A stretch of DNA of 64,000 nucleotides, taken from positions 62,001-126,000 of the forward strand of contig DATLIY010000007.1 of NCBI GenBank assembly GCA_035539175.1, in the 5' to 3' direction. Shown here in pieces: positions 34,379 through 42,762 of this stretch (positions within the stretch are counted from its first letter, which is position 1; each line of letters opens with the position of its first letter). Below the pieces are notes generated by a model that saw only the letters and a program-made list of their open reading frames with translations, searched no databases and was not told the DNA's origin. The stretch is from Acidisarcina sp. Its GTDB lineage: Bacteria; Acidobacteriota; Terriglobia; Terriglobales; Acidobacteriaceae. Made by a program: the position numbers and the translations under genes.

Positions 34379-37159
34379 TTACTTGCGAGCTACGCCGCCC
34401 AGGTTTTGTGTGACAAACGTATATTGACCCGAGCCTACTTCGTAGACGGCTGCTCCCGCTTCCGCCCTCACAAATTTCACATCCGCCTGAGCAGAGGCGA
34501 GCTTGCCGTTCACCTTCACCCCATCGGCCGATGCAGAGGGTACATATACCGTCGCTGTCGTATTCACGGGAACCGTCACATCCAGTGTCAGCCGCGATCC
34601 ATCGCGCTTCCACGACGAAACGATCTTTCCATAAGGCGACAGATGCGAGGCGCGAACAAACGACAGCTTCTCCACCGTCGAAGGCCGGATGAGGAAGTGC
34701 TGAAAGCCCGGCTGCACTGGGTCTGGCTTGATTCCGGCAAGATCCTCATAGAACCAGATATTCAGATCGCCCACCAGCATCATGTGATTGCCAGAGTTCA
34801 TCTCCGGATTCGCTGTATTCCCATTCCACAGCTCCCACACGGTTGTCGCTCCCTGCCGAACCATGTAGCCCCAGCTGGGATAGGTATCCTGCGCGGCAAT
34901 CTCATAAGCGAGATCGGGCCGCCCGTTCTCGGTAAGCGTCCGCATCAGAAATTGCGCGCCGAGCAATCCCGTTCCAACGTGTCCCTTGTTCTGCTCCTCG
35001 ATCTTCTTTACCAGTTGCTCGAAGACCGCACTGCGGGCACCGTCGGGAACCAGCCCAAACGCCAGCGGCAGGATGCTGGAAGTCTGCGAATCGTTCGCGT
35101 ACTGGTTCGTCTCCGCATGGAAGTATTTGCGGTTGAAGGATACTTTAAGGCGGTCCGCAAGCTCGTTGTATTCCGCCGCATCCTGCGGCTTGCTCAACAA
35201 GGATGCATTCTCCGCCATCAGCCGCGCCGCGCTGTAGAAATATGCCGTCGCCAGCAACGACCCCTCCGTCTTCCTTAAGGGATCCTTTGAGTGGATCAGA
35301 TCGGGTGACTCTGGCGGGACACACCAGTCGCCATAGGTGTCCTTTGCGGTGATGCCCTCCTTCACGAACGACTCCATGCGCGTCATCCACTTCTGCATCG
35401 CCGGATAGTCGCGCTCGATACTGTGTTTGTCTCCGTACTGCTCGTAGAGCATTCGATGGATGGACAGGAATGCGTATGGCCAGGTCACATCGTCGTTGTA
35501 AACACTCCAGTAAGGAGGCGCAACATCGGGCAAAGCTCCGTCAGCACGCTGTGAATCCGCCACATCCGTCATCCACTTGGAGTAGAGTGCCGAGACATCG
35601 AAGAGATACGACTCTCCCAAGCTGGATGCTCCGCGATCGCCCAGCCAACCCTGCCGCTCATCGCGCTGCGGGCAGTCCGTCGGCATACTGCGATAGTTAC
35701 CCTTGGCTCCCCACAGAATATTGTGATGGATGCTGTTGAGCAGCTCGTTCGAAGTGGTGAAGTCGTCGATCGGAGTCATGTCGTCGTGCACCACCTGACC
35801 CGTCAGCGTCGCCAGCGTGGGCTTGCCCGGATAGCCGGTCACCTGCACGTAACGGAACCCGTGATACGTGAAGCGAGGCTCATAGACCTCCGTTCCCTCT
35901 CCCTTCAGCGTGTAGATATCCTGGGCATTCGCCGAGCGGAGATTCGCTGTGTACAACGTTCCATCCGGCTTCAGCGTTTCGGCGTGAGCCAGCGTGACCG
36001 CTGTCCCTTTTGGCCCAGACACCGTGAGACGCGTCCACCCCACCATGTTCTGCCCCATGTCGAAGATGTAGACGCCGGGGGCAGGCTCGCTGATCGCCTT
36101 CGGCTTCAGCGTCTCTGTTACGCGGATCGGAGCGATCTCCTGCGCCGCCAACACTCCTGCCGGAGGCGTGACCAGCTCCGCAGGCCGCCAGGCAGAGTCG
36201 TTGAACCCAGCGGTGTTCCAGCCCGTCTGCTCCTTCCGCGCGTCGTAGCGCTCGCCGTCATATTCATTCTGCGCGGTAATCGGGCCATCGGCCGTCAGCT
36301 TCCAGCTCTCATCCGTTGCGATGGTCTCTGTGCTGCCATCCGCATAGGTCACATCGAGTTGCATCAACAGCTTTGGAAATCCGAAGTTTTTGTCTTTCGG
36401 CCGCAGCGCGTAGAAGCGTCCGCTGCCCAGCATTACGCCAATCGCATTGGCGCCCTGTTTCACCTGGGAGGTCACATCGTAGGTGCGATAGTAGACCCGC
36501 TTCTCGTAGTCGCTCAGCGCGGGCGCGAGCACCTCGTCGCTCACCTTCCGGCCGTTCAGCGAGAGCTCAAAGATGCCGAGTCCGCTGATATATGCGGTTG
36601 CCTGCTTCACCGGTCCATGGGCGTGGAACTCCTTGCGCAGCATGCGCGCCGGCAAGGTGCGATGTATTTCGTCCCCAATCCGCTGTTCCGGCGTCGCTTC
36701 CATGTCCAGCCCGATCCACTTCGCCTTCCAATCGGTCTCGCTCAGCAACCCCATCGACCAATGTGCCGGCGCACTCCAGTTCGAGGCCGCGCCCGACTCA
36801 TCCCAGGAGCGGACCTTCCACCATGCAGCCTCGCGAGACGTCAGCGGCTTCCCCGCATACTGAATCTGGATGGAGTTCCCGGACGCGACTTTGCCGCTAT
36901 CCCACAAATCTCCCTTGTCACCCTGGAGCGCCTCTTCGCTGCCCGCAACCAGGATCTGATACGCGGTCTGCTTCTTGTTGTGCGCCTTGGTATCCGAAGA
37001 CTCCAGCAGCCAGCTCAGGCGTGGTGCGGTGGCGTCGATCCCCGCAGGGTTGGTTAGGGATTCACACTTGAGATCGGACGGCAGCAACTGGGCGACCGCT
37101 GCGGGAGCAGCAACAAGACAAGCCAGCGCCAACGTAAACCAGCCAGCAGGGATACGCAT
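34379..37159 (-). CDS. alpha-L-rhamnosidase (GH78), secreted
   Basis: The roughly 926-residue enzyme cleaves terminal alpha-L-rhamnose from plant flavonoid glycosides or pectic rhamnogalacturonan. A signal peptide (about 1-23) precedes Ig-like/concanavalin-like N-terminal beta domains. The (alpha/alpha)6 catalytic domain contains CPQRDERQGWLGDRG with the general-acid Glu and LFDVSALYSKWMTDV. A C-terminal beta-sandwich ends the protein. Start ATG 37159 is chosen because GGAGG lies about 9 bases upstream and the signal peptide begins there. It is oriented with the DUF4965 gene downstream, and a 179-base gap separates them. Confidence 0.93.
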   Translation of the reverse strand: MRIPAGWFTLALACLVAAPAAVAQLLPSDLKCESLTNPAGIDATAPRLSWLLESSDTKAHNKKQTAYQILVAGSEEALQGDKGDLWDSGKVASGNSIQIQYAGKPLTSREAAWWKVRSWDESGAASNWSAPAHWSMGLLSETDWKAKWIGLDMEATPEQRIGDEIHRTLPARMLRKEFHAHGPVKQATAYISGLGIFELSLNGRKVSDEVLAPALSDYEKRVYYRTYDVTSQVKQGANAIGVMLGSGRFYALRPKDKNFGFPKLLMQLDVTYADGSTETIATDESWKLTADGPITAQNEYDGERYDARKEQTGWNTAGFNDSAWRPAELVTPPAGVLAAQEIAPIRVTETLKPKAISEPAPGVYIFDMGQNMVGWTRLTVSGPKGTAVTLAHAETLKPDGTLYTANLRSANAQDIYTLKGEGTEVYEPRFTYHGFRYVQVTGYPGKPTLATLTGQVVHDDMTPIDDFTTSNELLNSIHHNILWGAKGNYRSMPTDCPQRDERQGWLGDRGASSLGESYLFDVSALYSKWMTDVADSQRADGALPDVAPPYWSVYNDDVTWPYAFLSIHRMLYEQYGDKHSIERDYPAMQKWMTRMESFVKEGITAKDTYGDWCVPPESPDLIHSKDPLRKTEGSLLATAYFYSAARLMAENASLLSKPQDAAEYNELADRLKVSFNRKYFHAETNQYANDSQTSSILPLAFGLVPDGARSAVFEQLVKKIEEQNKGHVGTGLLGAQFLMRTLTENGRPDLAYEIAAQDTYPSWGYMVRQGATTVWELWNGNTANPEMNSGNHMMLVGDLNIWFYEDLAGIKPDPVQPGFQHFLIRPSTVEKLSFVRASHLSPYGKIVSSWKRDGSRLTLDVTVPVNTTATVYVPSASADGVKVNGKLASAQADVKFVRAEAGAAVYEVGSGQYTFVTQNLGGVARK

Positions 37160-37267
37160 GGACAAATTCCTCCATTTGGGAAAGGTTTCAATGCTGAAAT
37201 TGCGTCGCCAAGGAGTGTAATACACTTTCGTCCCAACGTATCGCCATCAACGTCTCGCGGCGGTCTT

Positions 37268-37909
37268 TTAGGCCGCGTGGGGCAAAACGTAGAACCATAC
37301 CGCGAAGTAGTGGAAGGCGCTGCCGGCCAGCACAAATAGGTGCCATATCCCATGAAAAAATGGCACCCGGTCCAGCGCGAAAAAGAAGACTCCGCCGGTA
37401 TAGCAGAGGCCACCGGCCAGCAGCCACGCTGCTCCATGCCACGTCACCGCGCGAACCAGCGGCCCGGTAGCAAAGATCACCAGCCAGCCCATGCCGATGT
37501 ACACAACGGCAGAAAGAATCTGGTATCGATCCACCGCAATGCTTTTGAACACCACTCCGGCCACGGCCAGCGTCCACACCGCAGCCAACAGAGCCCACCC
37601 TACCCGCCCGCGCAGACATACGAGTGTGAACGGCGTATACGTGCCAGCGATCAAAAGGTAGATTGAGGAGTGATCGAGGATTCTAAGGAGATGCCGGGCG
37701 CGAGTGCGAATCAGGGAGTGGTACAGCGTGGAGCATACGTAGACCAGAATCAGTGTGGCGCCGAAGATGGAACAGCTAACAATCTTCCAGGCATTGCCAT
37801 GAGCCGAAGCTACAATCAACTCAGCCGCCCCGGCGACCGCAAGCACTGCCCCTAGACCATGTGTTACCGCATTGGCGAGGATATCGCCGAGTCCCTGTTG
37901 ATCGCTCAC
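37268..37909 (-). CDS. hemolysin III family (PAQR-type) membrane protein
   Basis: The protein of about 213 residues has seven predicted helices. It carries the HlyIII/PAQR features: an early NAVTHGLGA, CSTLYHSL with conserved Ser/His, RILDHSSIYLLIAGTYTPFTL with the conserved Asp/His, and C-terminal FHGIWHLFVLAGSAFHYFAVW (HxxxH metal site). Members are putative zinc-dependent membrane hydrolases or channels of unsettled function. The GTG at 37909 is a likely start; a TTG at 37996 would add 29 residues without helix character. Confidence 0.9.
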   Translation of the reverse strand: MSDQQGLGDILANAVTHGLGAVLAVAGAAELIVASAHGNAWKIVSCSIFGATLILVYVCSTLYHSLIRTRARHLLRILDHSSIYLLIAGTYTPFTLVCLRGRVGWALLAAVWTLAVAGVVFKSIAVDRYQILSAVVYIGMGWLVIFATGPLVRAVTWHGAAWLLAGGLCYTGGVFFFALDRVPFFHGIWHLFVLAGSAFHYFAVWFYVLPHAA

Positions 37910-37996
37910 CGTCCAGCATAGTGCAATTCCATCCTGACGAGTACGATTTCCGTCACTTGGACAGGTCAGACGAAACTTCTGGCCGTCTTGCACCAA

Positions 37997-38290
37997 ATCG
38001 CAGGTAGGATGCGTCTAAAGAGTGGCGAATGGTTGTTATGGCCGGTCCAAGTGCCAGTTTCTCGCCTTGGAGCTGTGATTTGAGAGCCAGCGGTGCATCC
38101 TCTTCTATCTAAGCACTTTGAAAAGAGAGGTCGATGCCGGTTGCAGGCAGAATTGTATCTTACTCACACCCGAAAGCTATTGTTTTTTGGATAAAAAATA
38201 CTTATAATGAGATGTTTGTGACCCACCGGAGCGGCTTACCGTTCCCCGGACCTTCGTAGTCACTATTCAGCAAAAGGAAAACTGATCAAA
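37997..38290. other. intergenic region with sigma-70 promoter for the 75-aa gene
   Basis: This roughly 290-base gap separates the divergent hemolysin III gene and the 75-aa gene. It contains a recognisable -10 element near 38203, described separately. Nothing else is visible in the left half. Confidence 0.4.
38180..38208 (+). promoter_or_regulatory. sigma-70-type promoter upstream of the 75-aa gene
   Basis: A perfect TATAAT at 38203-38208 is preceded by TTGTTT at 38180-38185 with a 17-base spacer. The surrounding sequence is AT-rich compared with the neighbourhood. The start codon is about 80 bases downstream, giving a leader of roughly 75 nt. Confidence 0.6.
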
Positions 38291-38518
38291 ATGGCAAAGC
38301 GTCGAGGTAATCCTAACTGGGGTAAACCGGAGCCCATCGGTCCCGTGGTTCCGACCGTGACCTCATTCGAGCAGATCGTCAAGGAGTTCAAGCTCACCCC
38401 GGATCAATATATTCGTTCCACGCGGTTGCGCGAGTGGGCTCGCCGCAACAAGAACTCCAAGTACATCCCCGAGGCGCTTCTGGAAGCCTGGGGTTTTGAG
38501 ATCGAATCCACTCTCTAG
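38291..38518 (+). CDS. small conserved-looking basic protein (75 aa)
   Basis: The 75-residue protein is Lys/Arg-rich at both ends ([15 protein letters not shown] and [19 protein letters not shown]) and has a helical middle ([19 protein letters not shown]). There is no signal peptide or Cys. The composition would suit a nucleic-acid- or ribosome-associated protein, but that is a guess. It has its own promoter at 38180-38208 and a terminator at 38543-38572, which supports a real single-gene unit. I do not recognise the family. Confidence 0.75.
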   Translation: MAKRRGNPNWGKPEPIGPVVPTVTSFEQIVKEFKLTPDQYIRSTRLREWARRNKNSKYIPEALLEAWGFEIESTL

Positions 38519-38542
38519 CTCCCGCTGTTTTTGCTGAGTTAG

Positions 38543-38572
38543 GAAACGCCGCTCCCATCCGAGCGGCGTTTC
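38543..38572 (+). terminator. terminator after the 75-aa gene
   Basis: The twelve-base arms at 38543-38554 and 38561-38572 pair perfectly around a 6-base loop. The stem ends in GTTTC and is followed by TGTG, so the U-tract is short. Confidence 0.7.
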
Positions 38573-38697
38573 TGTGTCCGGACGAAGTCAACGGACCAGT
38601 CCTCCCTGCGCATTCTGCATGCAGCAGAAGGAGAACTGTTCGAGATAGTGTGTCGGATCTCACTGGCGTTTCACCGTGGCGAGCATAAAATGAATCA

Positions 38698-39888
38698 ATG
38701 CAATCCAAGCCACCCTTTATCGATGTGCCCGGAGCGTTAGAGGAATTCAAAGCCGGACGCATGATTGTGGTTGTCGACGATGAGGACCGTGAGAACGAAG
38801 GCGACCTCACTCTCGCCGCGGAATTCGTGACTCCGGAAGCCATCAACTTCATGGCCATCCATGGCCGCGGACTCATCTGCCTCACCCTTACCGAGGAGCG
38901 GGCCGATTATCTCCGTCTCGGTCCGATGACCCAACAGAATTCCTCGCGCTTTGGAACGGCGTTCACAGAGAGCATCGAGGCGCGCGAAGGCGTCACGACC
39001 GGCATCTCCGCCTACGATCGCGCACACACGATCAAGGTCGCCATCGATCCGCATTCCTCGGCGAATGACCTGGCACGCCCTGGCCACGTCTTTCCTTTGC
39101 GTGCACGCCGCGGCGGAGTTCTTGTACGCGCAGGGCAGACGGAGGCTTCCGTCGATCTCGCTCGGATGGCTGGCCTTATCCCTGCCGGTGTGATCTGCGA
39201 GATCATGAAGAACGACGGCACGATGGCCCGTGTCCCTGACCTTATCGAATTCTGCAACGAACACGGCCTCAGGATTCTTACCGTCGCAGAACTGATTCGC
39301 TATCGGCTCCAGCATGAGCGCTACATTTATCGCGTAGCGGAGAATACGCTGCCCACCGAATTTGGCGACTTCCGCATGATCGCCTATGAGAGCGAAGTCG
39401 ACGGCGGCGAAAGCCACGTGGCGCTCGTCAAGGGAGACGTAGCTTCCTCCACTGAGCCGGTACTGGTGCGCGTCCACTCTCGTTGCACGGAGGGAGACAT
39501 CTTCGGAGCAACAAGTTGCGATTGCTACTCCGTCATGCAGCGCTCGCTCAGGGCTATTGCCGAAGCAGGCCGTGGTGCGCTCGTTTACCTGCACAACACC
39601 AGCCGAGGATTTGAGATTGACCGCACGAACCCGGACGCGGGTCGAATCGTCTTTCATCGCGAGCTGCGTGCACTGGAGCAGCGCGAAGAACGCAACCAGC
39701 GGATCCTCCGCGCGGTGGGTCTCGGCGGCCAGATTCTTTCGGACCTCAACATCCGTAAGATCCGCCTGCTCTCCAATACGCCGACGCACATCCCTGCGCT
39801 CGAGGGCTTCGACCTTGAAATCGTGGAGCAGATCCCCATCCCCGGCGAGGCTCGCAGTAAATCCGCGACCAGCCATCAGGGCATCTAG
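38698..39888 (+). CDS. ribB: 3,4-dihydroxy-2-butanone 4-phosphate synthase fused to a degenerate GTP cyclohydrolase II domain (RibBA/RibBX-like)
   Basis: The 396-residue riboflavin-pathway protein has an N-terminal RibB domain (about 1-205) with [11 protein letters not shown], the H-containing [11 protein letters not shown] and [10 protein letters not shown], all intact. It should make DHBP from ribulose 5-phosphate. The C-terminal RibA-like domain (about 215-382) keeps the zinc cysteines Cys263, Cys274 and Cys276 but has HNTSRGFEI in place of the RQEGRxIGL loop, and Ile336 where E. coli RibA has the catalytic Asp126; the Arg equivalent to Arg128 (Arg338) remains. GTP cyclohydrolase activity is therefore doubtful and another RibA should exist elsewhere. 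I see no FMN riboswitch before it. The next gene is convergent. Confidence 0.9.
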   Translation: MQSKPPFIDVPGALEEFKAGRMIVVVDDEDRENEGDLTLAAEFVTPEAINFMAIHGRGLICLTLTEERADYLRLGPMTQQNSSRFGTAFTESIEAREGVTTGISAYDRAHTIKVAIDPHSSANDLARPGHVFPLRARRGGVLVRAGQTEASVDLARMAGLIPAGVICEIMKNDGTMARVPDLIEFCNEHGLRILTVAELIRYRLQHERYIYRVAENTLPTEFGDFRMIAYESEVDGGESHVALVKGDVASSTEPVLVRVHSRCTEGDIFGATSCDCYSVMQRSLRAIAEAGRGALVYLHNTSRGFEIDRTNPDAGRIVFHRELRALEQREERNQRILRAVGLGGQILSDLNIRKIRLLSNTPTHIPALEGFDLEIVEQIPIPGEARSKSATSHQGI

Positions 39889-39897
39889 GGCATTTCC

Positions 39898-39933
39898 GGA
39901 GTCCCTCGGGGTGAAAGCTCTCCGGGGGACTCC
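39898..39933. terminator. hairpin between convergent ribB fusion and membrane-protein genes
   Basis: The eight-base arms 39898-39905 and 39926-39933 pair around 20 bases. The position between converging genes supports termination, though the T-runs are weak. Confidence 0.45.
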
Positions 39934-39939
39934 AACCGA

Positions 39940-40629
39940 TCACAGGATATTTACGGCCCGCGCCGCCAGCAGCGCAATCGTGGCCAGCGAAATCATCGAC
40001 TGCACCATCATCAGCCCCTTTGCCCAGCGCGATAGCACACCCGTATCGGCCGGGGAGAGCGCCGTGCTGGTATTGAAGGCAAGAAATAGATAATCCACAA
40101 ATCCTGGTCGCCAGGCCATCGCGGCTGCGGCTCCCCGGCCTGTGTGCTGCGTCATCTGTGGGAAGAGGAACGCCCCATCCGAGTGCACCTCGCGCAGCGA
40201 CCGTGCGTGCGGCCCGCCGGCATCCAGGCGCCAATACCACGAGGCAAACACCAGAATATTGGTAATCCACAGCGCCCCTGCAGAGAGAAGCAGATCGGTC
40301 GGGGCCTCCTTGTGAGCCGGCAGCGCCCGGACCAGAGATGCCAGGGAGAGGACCATGGCCAGCGTGATCACGCCGCTCAACATATAGCCTAGAAAATGGC
40401 TGACACCAAATCGCTTGGCGCGATGCGCGAGGATCGATGGAACCCAGAGAGCCACGATCAGCACCAGCAGCAGCCATTTCGGTCCCACTGTGAGCTCCTC
40501 GGGCAACGAAAGGCTTAATCCACCTACCGCCAGCAACCCCAGGAGCGCGGGCCAGGGCGGCTCCTTGGCATAGACGATTGGCTCCTTGGCTCCTCCTGCG
40601 AGCGGTAATGCTTTCTTTTCGTCCCCCAT
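39940..40629 (-). CDS. DUF1345-like polytopic membrane protein
   Basis: The 229-residue inner-membrane protein has about five helices: ALLGLLAVGGLSLSL, WLLLVLIVALWVPSIL, FLGYMLSGVITLAMVLSLASLV, LLSAGALWITNILVFASWYW and LMMVQSMISLATIALLAARAV. The tail includes YLFLAFNTSTALSPADTGVLSRWAKGLMM, which resembles the conserved end of DUF1345-type proteins and has the look of a pore-lining region of a potassium-channel-like fold. The function is unknown. The stop of the HAD gene is 10 bases upstream, so the two are probably co-transcribed. Confidence 0.78.
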   Translation of the reverse strand: MGDEKKALPLAGGAKEPIVYAKEPPWPALLGLLAVGGLSLSLPEELTVGPKWLLLVLIVALWVPSILAHRAKRFGVSHFLGYMLSGVITLAMVLSLASLVRALPAHKEAPTDLLLSAGALWITNILVFASWYWRLDAGGPHARSLREVHSDGAFLFPQMTQHTGRGAAAAMAWRPGFVDYLFLAFNTSTALSPADTGVLSRWAKGLMMVQSMISLATIALLAARAVNIL

Positions 40630-40639
40630 CGATTCCCTT

Positions 40640-41293
40640 CTAGACTGCCTGCGGATCCAGCGCCAGCGGTATCGGAAGAAGCCGGTCCAAGCCGTGCGCC
40701 TTCAGATCCTCCACCAATTGCTGCATGTTGCGGAAGACAAATCCGCACATCCCCACAGACTCTGCACCGCGTATATTCTCTGCCCGGTCATCGAGAAAAA
40801 GGGCCTGCTCCGGGGCCACTCCGAGCTTCGCCACGGTGTAACGATATATCTCCGGCTCGGGCTTCGCCATTTTCAGCTCGTAGGACCAGGTGCAGTGGTT
40901 GAAATCCTTCAGCCAGCCAAACTGCCTCTTCATCTCCACCACCTGAGTGTCGCCGATGTTCGAGAGGATTCCGGTCTTCATTCCCGCTGCCTGTACCTGC
41001 TGCGCCCACGCCAGAGCTGGCTCATTCAGCGACATCCAGCCATAGGCATCCAGAGTTAAGAGATGGTTGACCTGCTCCTCCGACAAGCGAATATCGGTAT
41101 CTCTGGCGATCTTTTGCCAATACGCTTGACCATCCAGCGCACCACGGTCAAAGTCGTGACGATTGGACCAGTAATAGTGATCGAATACCTCCGGCGACAA
41201 GCCAGTCGTTGCGATCATCCCTCGGCGGGCCTGCGGGTCCAGCGGCGCACTCAGCACCATCCCATAGTCAAAAACAACAGCACGAAGATCCAT
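40640..41293 (-). CDS. HAD-superfamily phosphatase (subfamily IA)
   Basis: This protein of 217 residues has motif I FDYGMVLSAP, where the usual second Asp is Gly as in YihX/GPP-like alpha-D-glucose-1-phosphatase-type members. A helical cap (about 20-80) follows. Motif II is TGILSNIGD, motif III MAKPEPEIY and motif IV LFLDDRAENIRGAESVG. It hydrolyses a phosphoester of unknown type in the cytoplasm. It ends 10 bases before the membrane-protein gene on the same strand. Confidence 0.87.
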   Translation of the reverse strand: MDLRAVVFDYGMVLSAPLDPQARRGMIATTGLSPEVFDHYYWSNRHDFDRGALDGQAYWQKIARDTDIRLSEEQVNHLLTLDAYGWMSLNEPALAWAQQVQAAGMKTGILSNIGDTQVVEMKRQFGWLKDFNHCTWSYELKMAKPEPEIYRYTVAKLGVAPEQALFLDDRAENIRGAESVGMCGFVFRNMQQLVEDLKAHGLDRLLPIPLALDPQAV

Positions 41294-41395
41294 GAAATAC
41301 TCCGGGTGGAATCACAAAGTAACCTCTTTATTATGCGGGAGAGAGCTTGCTATCTGTGATGACACCCGCTTGAAAAGACATCGGGAGAGAATCCA

Positions 41396-42583
41396 TTGGG
41401 AATCGCATTTTCAAAGCGCACGAATTGGGACGTCATGGAGACCGCCCTGGCAAAGGCTCTGCGGGAGCTGCAGCACTCGGGACGCCCCGTGCTCGACCTC
41501 ACCGCGTCGAACCCTACCCACTGCGGCTTCGCCTATAACGCGGGGTCTCTTCTGGCGCCGCTCGCGAACCCCGCCGCATTGGATTACGATCCCAATCCAC
41601 GCGGCATGCTTACGGCACGGGAGGCGGTTTGCAAGTATTATTCGGCGCACCAGGCCAGCCTGGAACCGCAGCAGATCTTTCTTACCACCGGTACCAGCGA
41701 AGCCTATAGCTGGGTCTTCCGGCTGCTCTGCGACGGCGGCGATGAGGTCCTGATCGCACAGCCCAGCTATCCGCTCTTCGACTTTCTCGCTGTGCTCGAT
41801 GATGTGCGCCTGATTCCCTATCCGCTGATCTATGACCATGGCTGGCAGATGGATGAGGAATCGCTGCGCCAGCGCATTACCCCTCGCACCCGGGCCATTG
41901 CGTTGGTCAATCCCAACAATCCCACCGGACACTTCACCAAGCCGTGGGAGCGGGAGATGCTGGAGCGCCTTTGCCGGGAACACGGATTGGCACTCATCGT
42001 CGATGAGGTTTTTCTCGATTACGGACTCGATCGCTCCGCCGTTGCACACAGCTTTGCCCAGGGCCCATCTCCCGTCCTCACCTTCGTCCTCAGCGGATTG
42101 AGCAAAGTGGCCGGATTACCACAGATGAAGGCTGCCTGGATCGCCTGCCTCGGCCCCGAACCGGAGAGGCATCTTGCTCAGGATCGACTGGAGATCATTG
42201 CTGACACATTCCTCTCCATGAACGCACCGGTCCAGCACGCGTTGCCCGATTGGCTCGACACCAGCGACCGGATTCAGGAGCAGATTCGCAGACGTGTTGC
42301 AGAGAATCTAGGTGTTTTGCACGAATTGCTCGAAACGCAGACACTCGTCTCGCAGCTCGTGATCGAGGGAGGTTGGTATGCGGTGCTTCGCATTCCAGCC
42401 ATCCGGCCGGACGAAGAGACTGCCATTGCACTGCTCGCGGAAGGCATCTCTCTACACCCGGGATACTTCTTCGGATTCCCTGAGTCCGGCTGGCTCGTCG
42501 TCAGCCTGCTGACCATCCCTGCGGATTTCTTCCAGGGAATTCACGGGCTGCTGCAACTTGTCAAGAAGGAATCTAAAAAATAG
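41396..42583 (+). CDS. PLP-dependent aminotransferase (class I/II)
   Basis: This 395-residue fold-type I enzyme has the nucleotide-like cofactor region TTGTSEAYSWVFRLLCDGGDEVLI, the Asn in LVNPNNPTGH, IVDEVFLDYGL with the PLP-ring Asp, and the Schiff-base Lys in LSGLSKVAGLPQMK. The C-terminal Arg expected for the substrate carboxylate lies in the last third. It is similar to aspartate/alanine aminotransferases, but the amino donor cannot be assigned. The start is a TTG with GGGAGA 7 bases upstream; an ATG at residue 14 is the alternative. Confidence 0.88.
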   Translation: MGIAFSKRTNWDVMETALAKALRELQHSGRPVLDLTASNPTHCGFAYNAGSLLAPLANPAALDYDPNPRGMLTAREAVCKYYSAHQASLEPQQIFLTTGTSEAYSWVFRLLCDGGDEVLIAQPSYPLFDFLAVLDDVRLIPYPLIYDHGWQMDEESLRQRITPRTRAIALVNPNNPTGHFTKPWEREMLERLCREHGLALIVDEVFLDYGLDRSAVAHSFAQGPSPVLTFVLSGLSKVAGLPQMKAAWIACLGPEPERHLAQDRLEIIADTFLSMNAPVQHALPDWLDTSDRIQEQIRRRVAENLGVLHELLETQTLVSQLVIEGGWYAVLRIPAIRPDEETAIALLAEGISLHPGYFFGFPESGWLVVSLLTIPADFFQGIHGLLQLVKKESKK

Positions 42584-42762
42584 ATGCTACCTTTCTTGAT
42601 CCCCTAAACTTATACTTTATATATTGAACGTATCTGCATGGATACATTATATTTACTATCCGCATTAACATCTGTTTCGACCTTAATGGGGCCTTTCCTG
42701 CTAATTCTTTCAAGAGTCACGTTAGATATTCGTGCTCATCTATTTCATTATAAGCATCTTAT
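42584..42762. other. AT-rich intergenic islet
   Basis: The 180 bases between the convergent aminotransferase and MBL genes are markedly AT-rich against their surroundings (for example CTTATACTTTATATATTG and ATTATATTTACTATCC). A short ORF at 42638-42820 runs into the end of the MBL gene on the other strand; it has no RBS and is probably spurious. No stem-loop terminator is apparent. Confidence 0.4.

Noticed and set aside
35723-37057. 444-codon plus-strand frame opposite the alpha-rhamnosidase gene
   Set aside because: Shadow frame of the GH78 gene.
38573-38697. possible FMN riboswitch before the ribB fusion
   Set aside because: I looked for the RFN conserved pieces (GGGCAGGGTGAAATTCCC-like and AGTCC...GA) and they are absent.
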